A stretch of 64,000 bases of DNA, taken from the NCBI RefSeq assembly GCF_002217755.1, contig NZ_BCFL01000017.1:400442-464441 (forward strand), read 5' to 3'. The notes beneath the pieces are model-generated. The model worked only from the letters and a program-made list of their open reading frames with translations, was not told where the DNA came from and did no database searches. Source of the DNA: Streptomyces hyaluromycini (GTDB lineage: Bacteria; Actinomycetota; Actinomycetes; Streptomycetales; Streptomycetaceae). Shown here piece by piece: positions 27,417-36,257 of the stretch (its first letter is position 1; the number at the start of each line of letters is the position of its first letter). A program made the translations under genes and the position numbers.

Positions 27417-28202
27417 GTGCAGTGGACGGGCGACAACGGCGCAGGGTACGGCGAGGAGCCGTCCGCCGGCGTCGGGTACGGGTATGCCCACGGCCACGAG
27501 GGCACCGGCGGCGGCATCACCGCCGGCACGGCCACGGCGGAGCCGGAGCCCCGGACCGCCGGTGCGACAGTGCTCGTCGCCGGGCCGGACCACCCCGCCA
27601 CGGCGGAGCGGGACTCTCCGCACGGTGCCGTCATCACTGTGCTGCCGACGGACCACGACGACTCCGGCCGTCCCGCACCGGAGCCGGACACGCCGGAGAA
27701 CGATCCGGCACGGCCCGTCTTCGTGGACGCCTCGGGGCGCCGCCAGCGCCGGGTGCGGCGCGCCGCACGGCTGCTGGTGATCCCCGCCGGCGTCTATGTC
27801 GCCCTGCTGGTCAGCGCGTTGCTGGGCGGCCCCGCCATCAGCGCTCCGTTCGTCCCGCTCCCGGACACCACGCACCCGGCCGCGCCCCGGGCGACCGCCC
27901 CCGGATCTCCCGCCGGTACGGGTCGCGCGGCGGGGAACGCGGGCTCCGGCGCGACGGACGAGAACGCCCGCGCCACGACGCCGCGGACGGCCGTCGGCCG
28001 GACCGGCCGGCCGACGGCCGCGACCACCCCCGTGGCCACGTCCGCGACCACCGCGACGCCCACCGGAACCACCTCCCCGACCGCCGCCCCGACCACGACC
28101 GCGACCGCCCGTCCCACCACCGGTGCCAGTGCCACCACCGGCACGGACGCGCCCTCCGCCAAGGGGCGCGCCAAGGCCGCGTCCCACAAGCCCGTGAAGT
28201 GA
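27417..28202 (+). CDS. Single-span membrane protein upstream of MatB-like enzyme
   Basis: Start GTG 27417 is preceded by GAGAGGAGGCAG. The 261-residue product has an acidic/Gly-rich cytoplasmic N-half, a basic patch (GRRQRRVRRAARL), one TM (LLVIPAGVYVALLVSALLGG, about residues 125-145) and a long extracellular Thr/Ala/Pro-rich tail ending KGRAKAASHKPVK. It is 14 bp before the deacetylase/glycosyltransferase gene. By position it is the candidate partner (MatA-like) of that enzyme; this is inference. Confidence 0.82.
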   Translation: MQWTGDNGAGYGEEPSAGVGYGYAHGHEGTGGGITAGTATAEPEPRTAGATVLVAGPDHPATAERDSPHGAVITVLPTDHDDSGRPAPEPDTPENDPARPVFVDASGRRQRRVRRAARLLVIPAGVYVALLVSALLGGPAISAPFVPLPDTTHPAAPRATAPGSPAGTGRAAGNAGSGATDENARATTPRTAVGRTGRPTAATTPVATSATTATPTGTTSPTAAPTTTATARPTTGASATTGTDAPSAKGRAKAASHKPVK

Positions 28203-28216
28203 CCCAAGGCCCTGAC

Positions 28217-30490
28217 GTGACCGACCAGACCGACCCGACCGACCCGACCGATCGCCGGCGCCGCACCGCCGTGCCCCGCCGCCGGGACCGTACCCGCCGG
28301 GTCACCCCCCGCACCCACTGGCTGCTGCTGGGCGTGCTCGTGGTGACCCTGTCGGCGGCCCTCCTGCTGCAGGGCTACACCCACCACATGTTCGGGATCA
28401 CCTCGGACGACGTGACCGGCCCCCGTGGCCGGAGCGGGACAGTTCCCGGCCAGGTGGCCCACGGCGGCCCCGTGATCGCGAACGCCGCCGGCTCCCCGCA
28501 CACCGCCCGCCCGAAGGCCCGCACCATCGCCCTCACCTTCGACGACGGCCCCGACCCCGTCTGGACGCCGCGCATCCTCGACGTGCTGCGCCGCAACCAG
28601 GTGCACGCGACCTTCTTCGTCGTCGGCACCCAGGTCGTCGCCCACCCCGAGCTGGTCCGGCGGATCGTCGCCGAGGGCCACCAGATCGGCATCCACACCT
28701 TCACCCACCCCGACCTCTCCCGCCTCGCCCCGTGGCAGCGTTCCCTGGAGCTGCGCGAGACACAGCTGGCGGTGGCCGGCGCGGCCGACGTCACCACCGC
28801 GCTGCTGCGGCCGCCGTACTCCTCGGAGAACGACGCGCTGGACGACGCCGACTGGTCCGTCCTGAAGCAGGCCGACACGGCCGGGTACGTCACGGTGCTC
28901 TCCACCCTGGACGCCGAGGACTGGCAGCGCCCCGGCACGGCCCGCGTCCTCGCGAACGCGACACCGCACGGCAGGGCCGGGCAGATCGTGCTGATGCACG
29001 ACGCCGGCGGTGACCGCTCCCAGACCGTCGCCGCCCTGAACACCCTGATCCCCCGGCTCAAGGCACAGGGGTTCCGGTTCTCGACGGTCGGCGCCGCGGT
29101 CGGCATGGCCGCCCCCGTCCGGCCCGCCGGAGCGGGCGACCACCTCCAGGGAATCGCCCTCATCAGGATGCTGCAGCTCGGCGACCGGACCATCCGGCTG
29201 CTCGGCGTGCTGATGTACGCGGCCGGAGCGATCAGCGTGCTGCGCGCGGCCGTCGTCCTGGTGGCGGCCCACCGGCACCGACGGCTGCGGGCAGGGCGCC
29301 GGGCCAGGCCCTGGGGACCGCCGGTGACCGAACCGGTCAGCGTCATCGTCCCGGCGTACAACGAGAGCGCCGGAATCGAGGCGGCCGTACGCTCCCTGGT
29401 CGCCTCGGACCATCCGGTGGAGATCATCGTGGTGGACGACGGCTCCACCGACGGCACCGCCGACCTCGTGGAGGCCCTCGGTCTGCCGGGAGTGCGGGTG
29501 ATCCGGCAGCGGAACGCCGGCAAGCCCGCCGCGCTCAACACCGGTCTGGCCGCCGCCACCTGTGACCTGGTGGTCATGGTCGACGGCGACACCGTCTTCG
29601 AACCCGGCACCGTCCGCATGATCGTGCAGCCCTTCGCCGACCCCCAGGTGGGTGCCGTCTCGGGCAACGCGAAGGTCGTCAACCGCGGTGGCCTGCTGGG
29701 CCGTTGGCAGCACATCGAGTACGTCATCGGCTTCAATCTCGACCGTCGCCTCTTCGACCTCGCCGAGTGCATGCCGACCGTGCCCGGTGCGGTCGGGGCG
29801 TTCCGGCGCCGGGCGCTGCTCGCCCTCGGCGGGGTCAGCGACGTCACCCTCGCCGAGGACACCGACCTCACCATGGCACTGTGCCGCTCCGGCTGGCGTG
29901 TGGTGTACGAGGAGGGCGCGGTGGCCTGGACCGAGGCCCCCGCGTCCCTGGGCGCCCTGTGGCGGCAGCGGTACCGCTGGTGCTACGGCACCCTGCAGGC
30001 GATGTGGAAGCACCGCGGCGCGCTGGTACAGAGCGGCGCCGCCGGCCGACTCGGCCGCAGGGGCCTGCTCTACCTCCTCCTCTTCCAGATCCTGCTGCCC
30101 CTGCTCGCCCCCGTGGTCGACGTCTTCGCCCTCTACGGCCTGGTCTTCCTCGACCCGCTGAGGATCACCGCCCTCTGGCTCGCCTTCCTGCTGCTGCAAC
30201 TGCTGACGGGCCTGTACGCGTTCCGCCTGGACGGAGAACGCCCGGGCCCGCTGTGGAGCCTGCCGTTGCAGCAGTTCGTCTACCGCCAGTTGATGTACCT
30301 GGTCGTCATCCAGTCCGTCTTCACCGCCGTGTCGGGCTCACGCCTGCGGTGGCAGCGCATGGAACGCTACGGCAGCCTGCGGGCACCGGCAGGTGCGGAG
30401 ACAGCCGACTGCCGGCGTACCCGCCCTGGGCCCGGATCAGCCGTGGATCCGGGCCCGGGGCGCCGTGTCGTGGTCAGAGCCCCTGAGTGA
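28217..30490 (+). CDS. matB: Bifunctional polysaccharide deacetylase-glycosyltransferase (MatB-like)
   Basis: A 757-residue membrane protein. N-terminal TM (LLLGVLVVTLSAALLLQGY), extracellular NodB deacetylase (TFDDGPDPVWTPRIL, HATFFVVGTQ, IGIHTFTHPDL with HxxxH), second TM, then a cytoplasmic GT2 synthase (PVSVIVPAYNES, EIIVVDDGSTDGT, LAEDTDLTMAL, RQRYRWCYGT: the QxxRW motif of processive synthases) and C-terminal TM helices. This architecture matches MatB, needed for the PNAG-like matrix polysaccharide that drives mycelial clumping. Its 3' end overlaps the convergent amine oxidase gene by 17 bp. Confidence 0.92.
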   Translation: MTDQTDPTDPTDRRRRTAVPRRRDRTRRVTPRTHWLLLGVLVVTLSAALLLQGYTHHMFGITSDDVTGPRGRSGTVPGQVAHGGPVIANAAGSPHTARPKARTIALTFDDGPDPVWTPRILDVLRRNQVHATFFVVGTQVVAHPELVRRIVAEGHQIGIHTFTHPDLSRLAPWQRSLELRETQLAVAGAADVTTALLRPPYSSENDALDDADWSVLKQADTAGYVTVLSTLDAEDWQRPGTARVLANATPHGRAGQIVLMHDAGGDRSQTVAALNTLIPRLKAQGFRFSTVGAAVGMAAPVRPAGAGDHLQGIALIRMLQLGDRTIRLLGVLMYAAGAISVLRAAVVLVAAHRHRRLRAGRRARPWGPPVTEPVSVIVPAYNESAGIEAAVRSLVASDHPVEIIVVDDGSTDGTADLVEALGLPGVRVIRQRNAGKPAALNTGLAAATCDLVVMVDGDTVFEPGTVRMIVQPFADPQVGAVSGNAKVVNRGGLLGRWQHIEYVIGFNLDRRLFDLAECMPTVPGAVGAFRRRALLALGGVSDVTLAEDTDLTMALCRSGWRVVYEEGAVAWTEAPASLGALWRQRYRWCYGTLQAMWKHRGALVQSGAAGRLGRRGLLYLLLFQILLPLLAPVVDVFALYGLVFLDPLRITALWLAFLLLQLLTGLYAFRLDGERPGPLWSLPLQQFVYRQLMYLVVIQSVFTAVSGSRLRWQRMERYGSLRAPAGAETADCRRTRPGPGSAVDPGPGRRVVVRAPE

Positions 30491-32111
30491 GGAAGGCGGC
30501 GTCGGGGACCTGGACGGCCGTGGGGGCGGTGCGCGGGAGGAGGCCGAGGATCTGGGCGACGACGTACTGCGCCGACATCATGGCCCCTTCCTGCCAACCC
30601 GGCAGCGGGGATGCCTGGTCGCCGACGACGTAGAAACGGCCGTCGCCCTCGGGCTGGAGGAGCTGTTTGTAGGCGACCTGGTGGTCAGGGTCGTCCGGGT
30701 CCCAGTCGGCCCAGCCGCCGAGCTGGTGGGGCACCTTGTGCCAGGCGATGGTCACCCCCAGGTCCTGGGGCACGGTGGTCTTCTCCAGGAACTCCCGGTG
30801 CAGCTGTGCCGCTCCGTCGCGGGCCAGGCGCAGCCGGTCGGCCGGCGTGCGTTTGCCCATGTCCTCGGCGTACTCGCCGAAGTTGTACGCCCCGGTGAGG
30901 GTGCCCGTCTCGGAGAAGTAGTCGTTGGACGGGTACCAGAACTGGGTGATGGGGTGGTCGGTCCAGCTGATGCCGCCGTAGATCTGGTTGTGGTCGTCCT
31001 CCCAGAACCGCCGGTTGGCCTGCCAGCCGACCTTGCACGTCGGCGCGAAGCCCACCGCTCCTACGGCGTTCCGGAACTCTGTGGAGAAGCCGGTCAGCGT
31101 GAGCTGCTTGAGCACCGGCAGCGGGATGTTGCTCACGCAGTAGTCCGCCGTCGTCGTCCGTTCCTGTCCGCCCGATCGGTAGGTGACGCCGACCGCGTCG
31201 CCCGCCAGGTCGATCGAGGTGACCTCGGCCTTGAGTTCGACGGTCACGTCGTACTCGGAGGTGATCCGCTCGGTGAGGGCGTGGACGATCTTGTCCATGC
31301 CGCCGACCGGCTGGAACATCGTGGCCTGCCACAGGTAGTCCACCGGCTGGTAGAACCTGTGCTTCCAGAACTCCGACCGGACCAGTTCGGCGAGGGGCAG
31401 CGGGGGCGCGGGCCGGGGGAATTCGTGGACGTCGAGCGGCTCGTCGAAGCCGGAGCGGGTGGAGCCGTGGTACTCGTTCTCCTCGTCCAGGTCGCCGAAC
31501 TTGCCCAGCAGGTCCCGCAGCAGCCCGGTGAACTCGTCACTCTCGGTCAGGGTGGCGGACAGGAGCGCGGCGAGGTGGCCGCGGGTGTCGTTGGCGATCC
31601 GCCGGTTGCGCCAGGGCCGGCCGGGCGGGGTGTGCCCCGCCCGGTGCACGACGTTCGCCGTGGTCTCCATGATGTACGGCTCCAGCGTCACCCCGAGGTC
31701 GGTGCAGTATCGGAGGACTCTGCGGTGGTGGTAGGGGATGCGTCCGGGCCCGAGGTTGAGGTACAGGCCCTGGTCGAACGCGCAGGTGTGGGTCAGCACC
31801 GGGCTGTTGCCCTCGCCGTCGAGTTCGTACAGCTTGTCCCCCTTGCGGGCGGTGCGGTTGCGGCCGCCGGTGCGGGGCTGGGGCTCCAGGACCGTGCACC
31901 GGTAACCGAGCCTGCCCAGTTCGTAGGCGGCGGTGAGGCCACCGACCCCCGCGCCGAGGATCAGTACCGACGGCTCCTCGCCGGCCGCCGCGCGCGGTGC
32001 GGCGGCGAAGTCGGGCGCGGTGCCCTCACCGGAGCTCAGCGGGCCGCCGAGGCCGGACATGGCGTGGTAGAGCGACTGTGCGGAGAGGGTGGCGGACGTG
32101 CGTGTACTCAT
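30474..32111 (-). CDS. FAD-dependent amine/amino-acid oxidase
   Basis: A 545-residue flavin amine oxidase. FAD motif VLILGAGVGGLTAAYELGRL near residue 50 followed by TVLEPQPRTGGRNRT; C-terminal FAD motif FYVVGDQASPLPGWQEGAM. No signal peptide; the first 45 residues are polar. It follows the LPMO-like gene by 20 bp on the same strand, so the two are cotranscribed. An L-amino-acid oxidase or monoamine oxidase role, producing H2O2, would fit an H2O2-using copper partner, but this is inference. Confidence 0.9.
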   Translation of the reverse strand: MSTRTSATLSAQSLYHAMSGLGGPLSSGEGTAPDFAAAPRAAAGEEPSVLILGAGVGGLTAAYELGRLGYRCTVLEPQPRTGGRNRTARKGDKLYELDGEGNSPVLTHTCAFDQGLYLNLGPGRIPYHHRRVLRYCTDLGVTLEPYIMETTANVVHRAGHTPPGRPWRNRRIANDTRGHLAALLSATLTESDEFTGLLRDLLGKFGDLDEENEYHGSTRSGFDEPLDVHEFPRPAPPLPLAELVRSEFWKHRFYQPVDYLWQATMFQPVGGMDKIVHALTERITSEYDVTVELKAEVTSIDLAGDAVGVTYRSGGQERTTTADYCVSNIPLPVLKQLTLTGFSTEFRNAVGAVGFAPTCKVGWQANRRFWEDDHNQIYGGISWTDHPITQFWYPSNDYFSETGTLTGAYNFGEYAEDMGKRTPADRLRLARDGAAQLHREFLEKTTVPQDLGVTIAWHKVPHQLGGWADWDPDDPDHQVAYKQLLQPEGDGRFYVVGDQASPLPGWQEGAMMSAQYVVAQILGLLPRTAPTAVQVPDAAFLTQGL

Positions 32112-32131
32112 GGCTCATCTCCCGGACGGGT

Positions 32132-33178
32132 CTAGTGGAACTCCACGTCGGAGACGCTGACGAAGAACTCGCCCACGGAGTCGTGTCCGGCGTCGCCGCC
32201 ACCCCAGATGTTGACGATGGCGTGCCGTCCCCGCCGGGACGCCAGTGCCTCGGTCGTGTACTGCAGCTCCTGGTCGGCGTGCGTGCCGCCGCCGTGGTAC
32301 TCGACCATGAAGGGAGTCGGCTCCAGCACGTCCCAGGAGATGCCCTGCGCCGGGTCCCAGCCCTCTGAGGTGATGAACCACTGGTGCGTCCACTTCGGGC
32401 CCATGTGGTTCTGCCGGTAGTTGTAGGTGAAGGTGTGCCGGCCGTCGACGGCCTGCAGCGTGCTGGTCGGCCAGTCGCCCAGGCCGTCCCCGCCGGGCAG
32501 GTCCAGGCCCTGGAAGGCGGGATTCGCAGCCGACGCCACGTCGGCGCCCCGGAAGAACTTCCGGTACTCCAAGTAGCCGCGGGCCTCGTTCCACGGCGGA
32601 TTGCCGACCGTGCCGGGAGGCACCACTTCCTGCCAGGTGGTCGAGGTGTTCAGCGCACGCGCCTGCTGGCAGATCGGCGCATCGTCCTCGTCGCGGATCG
32701 CCCGGATCGCCCTGCTGACCGGGAACTCCAGACTCCCGTGCCGCTCCCGGCCGCCCTCCTGGCGTTCCTCGGTGCGCGCGGGGATGAATACGTTGTAGGG
32801 CTTGGACGTGGACGTGTCGACGGTGAGCTCGTCCGTGAACGGCCCCCACGAGCCGTCCGTGTGCCGGGCCCGGATCTTCACCCGGTACTCGCGGGCCGGA
32901 GCCTCACCCAGGCACACCCAGTGCCGGTTCGCCGCCTGCCAGTGCGGGTACCAGACCGCCCAGTACAGGTCCACCGTCTGTGCCAGCCGCCCGTCCAACC
33001 ACACCTCGTAGTGGTGCGGGTAGTCCGGCTGGCCGTTGTTCCAGTCGGGCGGCTGCGTGAGTCCCTGGTCAGGGGCGTTCTGGCCGATCTGCCAGGTGAG
33101 GGAGATGCCCTCAAGCTTGACGTGACCGTCGTCGCGGTAGGTCGCCTCCGCACGCAGGTCCTCAGGGTGGGGCTGCAT
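32132..33178 (-). CDS. FnIII-like domain fused to AA10 LPMO-like domain
   Basis: A 348-residue protein; ATG 33178 is fixed by GAGAGGAG upstream. Residues 15-125 look like a fibronectin-III or similar beta-sandwich. Residues 147-348 match chitin-binding/AA10 lytic polysaccharide monooxygenases: RHGSLEFPVSRA (His147), GDGLGDWPTSTLQAVDGRHT, NHMGPKWTHQWFIT (His258), SEGWDPAQGISWDVLEP and GEFFVSVSDVEF (axial Phe). In normal AA10 enzymes the first His is the processed N-terminus after the signal peptide; here it is internal and no signal peptide exists. Either cleavage after Arg146 releases it or the domain has a non-canonical role. Confidence 0.85.
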   Translation of the reverse strand: MQPHPEDLRAEATYRDDGHVKLEGISLTWQIGQNAPDQGLTQPPDWNNGQPDYPHHYEVWLDGRLAQTVDLYWAVWYPHWQAANRHWVCLGEAPAREYRVKIRARHTDGSWGPFTDELTVDTSTSKPYNVFIPARTEERQEGGRERHGSLEFPVSRAIRAIRDEDDAPICQQARALNTSTTWQEVVPPGTVGNPPWNEARGYLEYRKFFRGADVASAANPAFQGLDLPGGDGLGDWPTSTLQAVDGRHTFTYNYRQNHMGPKWTHQWFITSEGWDPAQGISWDVLEPTPFMVEYHGGGTHADQELQYTTEALASRRGRHAIVNIWGGGDAGHDSVGEFFVSVSDVEFH

Positions 33179-33375
33179 CTGGGTGCTCCTCTCAGTCGCA
33201 CAGAACGGGTGATCCATCGCGACAACACCGCACCGAATCAGCCCAAATGTCACTACTCACTGTATTCGGACATATGCATTCTGCAAGTGCGGTGTCCGGC
33301 AGGCGGGGTTGCAAGCGTGCCCCGAACGGCCTCCCGGCAACGGGAGGTCACCGCCGGGCTCGACGACCTGGTCCG

Positions 33376-33423
33376 CGCCGGGCGTGCGAAGCGCCACAAC
33401 GCCGGGCGTGCGAAGCACCACAA
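33376..33423. repeat. 24-bp tandem duplication
   Basis: Two head-to-tail copies of a 24-nt unit beginning CGCCGGGCGTGCGAAG (33376-33399 and 33400-33423) with a single G/A difference. It lies inside a probable gene fragment and encodes AGRAKRHN/AGRAKHHN in the plus frame. Confidence 0.85.
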
Positions 33424-33486
33424 CGAGGAGGCCGCCGAGAGCCCGTGGTGCGGCTGCCGCGCGCCCCGCCCGCCGGTCCGGACAAC

Positions 33487-33516
33487 AAAGAACCCCCGGG
33501 TCCACGACCTGGGGGT
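33487..33516. terminator. Hairpin terminator
   Basis: AACCCCCGGGTC / GACCTGGGGGTT stem (one unpaired position) with a 4-nt loop followed by a T-rich tract (TTTCTCTCT). Likely intrinsic terminator in the gap upstream of the LPMO-like gene; a similar but decayed CCCGGGTC...GACCTG pattern occurs at 42978-42994. Confidence 0.6.
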
Positions 33517-33742
33517 TTCTCTCTGGAGTGGGTGCCGGAAGGCGACGGCTCCGGGGGCGAAAACAGTCCCCGGTAGTGCTGCACGTGTCCTGAAGCTTCA
33601 GTCGTCACCGTTGCCTCGGTATCGCGCCGGCTTGCCGGGGGCCTGAACCACATCCTGTCCGAGTCACTCCGCCGACTAGACGTCCTCACCGACTTTGTGG
33701 CCTTTCCGGTGTTGCGGCCTAGTAATCACCCTCCACGATAAA

Positions 33743-33768
33743 TACCAAAAGTCAATACATTTTGGGTA
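33743..33768. promoter_or_regulatory. AT-rich inverted repeat
   Basis: TACCAAAA (33743-33750) and TTTTGGGTA (33760-33768) form an imperfect inverted repeat around GTCAATACA in an otherwise GC-rich genome. It lies about 250 bp beyond the 3' end of the sugar permease gene. Possible operator of a lost gene; weak evidence. Confidence 0.35.
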
Positions 33769-34016
33769 ATTTTTCGGGCGGCAGTCCCGCACCCTCGCGC
33801 TCTGCACCGCCGGACCGGCCGAAAGACCCGGCACCGGCATCGAGGACCGGATCGGCATCCTCGCCCGCACGCCGGACGACACCCTGCGGATCGTTCCGGC
33901 GGACCCGGAGATCCTCGACCGGACGGGCCGGACGGGGACGGCGCCCGCCAGACCGCCGCGTGCCCGGGCGGGCGCGGCCTGCTCAACGCAGCGGAATCCG
34001 GCCGCTGGACGGTCGT

Positions 34017-35039
34017 TCACCGGTGTCCGCGAGTGCCGCCCCTGCGCAGGATCTTGTCCATGCCGACCGCGACGACGACGAGGGTCCCGGTCGCGATGTC
34101 CTGATAGAGGCTGTCGATACCCGCCTGGGTGAGACCGGAGCGCAGCACGTTGACGATGAGTGCCCCGATCAGCGTTCCGACGACGCTTCCCCGGCCGCCG
34201 AAGAGGCTGGTCCCGCCGATGACGACGGCGGTGATGCTCTCCAGGTTCGCCGTCTGGTACGCGTTGGGGTCGGCGTTGGGAATGCGGCCGAGGGCCTGCC
34301 AGGCGGCGATGCCGTAGAGGAGACCGGCGATGGCGTAGACCGACAGAACCGTGCGCGGGACGTCGATGCCGGCCAGATGGGAGGACTCGGGCGCGTTGCC
34401 GACGGCGTAGATGTGCCTGCCCCAGCCCGTCTTGGTGAGCACGTACCAGAAGAACGCGTACAGACCGAGGAGCAGGAACGTTCCCCAGGTGACGAGTACG
34501 CCGCCGAGGTGGACGCCGTGTCCCCAGAAGACGAGCAGATCGCTGGTCACCGGATAGCTGCGGGAATCGGAATAGAGCCTGCTCGTGGCGTAGACGACGC
34601 TCAGTGCGCCGAGGGTGACGATGAAGGGGGGCAGGTCCAGCCGGGCCACGAGCAGGCCGTTGACGACGCCGAGAAAGGTCGCCACGGCCAGGCCGAGCAG
34701 CAGCGCCGCCGCGGGGCTGTCCCCCTCGAAGACGAGCTTGGCCATGACGATCGTGCCGAGAACCGCGATGGCCCCGTTCGCCAGGTCGATGCCCGCGGTG
34801 AGGATGATCAGGGACTGCCCGAGCGCCAGGGTGCCGATCACAACGGTCTGCTGCAGCACCAGGGAGAGGTTCTCCGGCGTCATGAACGTGTCCGTCGTGA
34901 GCGAGAAGACCAGTACGGCGACGGCCAGGGCGGCGAGGGGACCGACCGTCGGCGTGCGCAGGGCGTACCGCAGCGCCTCCCGCAACAGGGCGCCCGGCTC
35001 TCTCTCGGCGGCAGTGCTGGTGGTACCGGGAGATCTCAT
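34017..35039 (-). CDS. Sugar ABC transporter permease (RbsC/FrcC type)
   Basis: A 340-residue permease of the BPD_transp_2 family with about ten TM segments and the family's coupling signature around LGQSLIILTAGIDLANGAIA. C-terminal GTSLFGGRGSVVGTLIGALI matches ribose/fructose-type permeases. It follows the binding-protein gene by 40 bp on the same strand; the matching ATPase is divergent at 36258. Confidence 0.93.
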   Translation of the reverse strand: MRSPGTTSTAAEREPGALLREALRYALRTPTVGPLAALAVAVLVFSLTTDTFMTPENLSLVLQQTVVIGTLALGQSLIILTAGIDLANGAIAVLGTIVMAKLVFEGDSPAAALLLGLAVATFLGVVNGLLVARLDLPPFIVTLGALSVVYATSRLYSDSRSYPVTSDLLVFWGHGVHLGGVLVTWGTFLLLGLYAFFWYVLTKTGWGRHIYAVGNAPESSHLAGIDVPRTVLSVYAIAGLLYGIAAWQALGRIPNADPNAYQTANLESITAVVIGGTSLFGGRGSVVGTLIGALIVNVLRSGLTQAGIDSLYQDIATGTLVVVAVGMDKILRRGGTRGHR

Positions 35040-35079
35040 GATCCTTTACTGGTTCCTTCCACCGGTCGGCGCCCCAGGG

Positions 35080-36120
35080 TCATCCCCAGCAGTGCCGGAG
35101 TCCCCAGTCCGTGGTGCGGGACGTCAGTCCCCGCACCGGCTTGTCGGTGATGAGTTGCGTGCCCGTGTCGGTGAAGCCGACCGGTTTCTTCCCGCTCTCG
35201 GCGAACTCGGTGACCGCGGCCACTCCGTCGTCGGCCATCCTGACCGGGAACTGCATCACGGTGGCCGCGTACTTGCCGGCTCTGACGGCCCGCACGCCGT
35301 CGCATCCGCCGTCGATGGTGCCGATGGTCACCTGCCGGGTGAGGCCGCGTGCGGCGATGGCCGCGGAGGCACCGTCGGCCACCGGTTCGTTGATGGTGTA
35401 GGCCGAGTTCACGTGGGTCGTGCGCTGCAGCAGGTTCTCCGTCGCGGTCTGCGCCAGGTTGCGGTCGCCATTGGTGTTCGCCCGCCCGCGGATCGCCGGT
35501 GAGTCGTTCTTGATCCCGAAGCCCTTGAGGAACCCGTCGTGGCGCTGCCGGCTGACCGAGGAGCCCTCCGTACCGTCCAGCATGATCAGCTCGGGGGGCC
35601 GGCCGACGAGTACGGCCCTGACATACGCGCCCTGGAGGCGTCCGGCCTTGAGGTTGTCGGTCGCGTACGTGGCGTCCACGGCGTCCGCCGGGTCCGTGGC
35701 GGTGTCCAGCGCGATCACCAGGATGCCCTCCCGCCGGGCTTCCGCGATGGCGCCCAGGATCCCCGTCGTGTTCGACGGCGTGATCAGGATCCCCTGCACA
35801 TGGCGGGCGATGAGGCTCTCCACCGCGTCGACCTGGCCCTCGTTGTCGCCGTCGAACTTGCCGGCCAGGGCGATGAGCTCGGCGCCGTTCTTCTTCGCCG
35901 CGTCCGCGGCGGCCTTGCGCATGGTCACGAAGAACGGGTTGGTCTCGGTCTTGGTCACCAGACCGATCGAGACCTTACGGTGCCCGCCACCGTCCGAGGC
36001 GCCCTGACTCCCGCCGCAGCCAGCGGCGGCGGCGACCAGCAACGTGCCCACCAGGAGGAGCGTGACCCCCTGCCGGGGCTGGCGCCTGGCAGCCTCCATG
36101 ATCCACATAAGCGTGCCCAT
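35080..36120 (-). CDS. Sugar ABC transporter substrate-binding lipoprotein
   Basis: A 346-residue periplasmic-binding protein type 1 (RbsB/FrcB-like). Lipobox LLVAAAAGCGG, with Cys near residue 35, makes it a lipoprotein. Mature motifs: SIGLVTKTETNPFFVTMRKA, GILITPSNTTG, VIALDTATDPADAV, GFGIKNDSPAI. Start ATG 36120 is uncertain; internal ATGs at 36108 and 36099 remain possible because no clear ribosome site is visible. Ligand probably a monosaccharide. Confidence 0.92.
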   Translation of the reverse strand: MGTLMWIMEAARRQPRQGVTLLLVGTLLVAAAAGCGGSQGASDGGGHRKVSIGLVTKTETNPFFVTMRKAAADAAKKNGAELIALAGKFDGDNEGQVDAVESLIARHVQGILITPSNTTGILGAIAEARREGILVIALDTATDPADAVDATYATDNLKAGRLQGAYVRAVLVGRPPELIMLDGTEGSSVSRQRHDGFLKGFGIKNDSPAIRGRANTNGDRNLAQTATENLLQRTTHVNSAYTINEPVADGASAAIAARGLTRQVTIGTIDGGCDGVRAVRAGKYAATVMQFPVRMADDGVAAVTEFAESGKKPVGFTDTGTQLITDKPVRGLTSRTTDWGLRHCWG

Positions 36121-36257
36121 ATTGGTAATAAATATCGCACTACGCCATCATTTCAGTCTCCTCCTCAGCGACCTGTCGGCCGACGGGTTGCACCCGCCCC
36201 GAGAGGGGCGAAAGATGATGATTCGATAGAGGGAGTCCTGGAGAGGGTGAGATTCGC
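36121..36257. promoter_or_regulatory. Divergent promoter of sugar transporter genes
   Basis: 137 bp between binding-protein gene (left) and ATPase gene (right). The left end is AT-rich (ATTGGTAATAAATATCG at 36121-36137), a likely promoter or operator for the leftward genes; GAGAGGGTGAG at 36241-36251 is the ribosome site of the ATPase. No regulator gene lies next to it. Confidence 0.5.

Larger units (their letters stand above)
33179..34016. other. Gene-poor scar-like region
   Basis: 838 bp with no supported gene. AT-rich patches lie at 33225-33285 and 33715-33780. GC-rich, codon-biased stretches at 33300-33480 (plus strand, LDDLVRAGRAKRHN frame) and 33780-33990 (plus strand, LRIVPADPEILDRTGRTGT frame) look like fragments of former genes without starts. 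Contains the tandem repeat, hairpin and inverted repeat listed separately. Confidence 0.55.

Noticed and set aside
33520..33545. GGAGTGGGTGCCGGAAG after the hairpin as another tRNA remnant
   Set aside because: It resembles an antisense tRNA acceptor end only for about 10 bases; no T-loop sequence follows.
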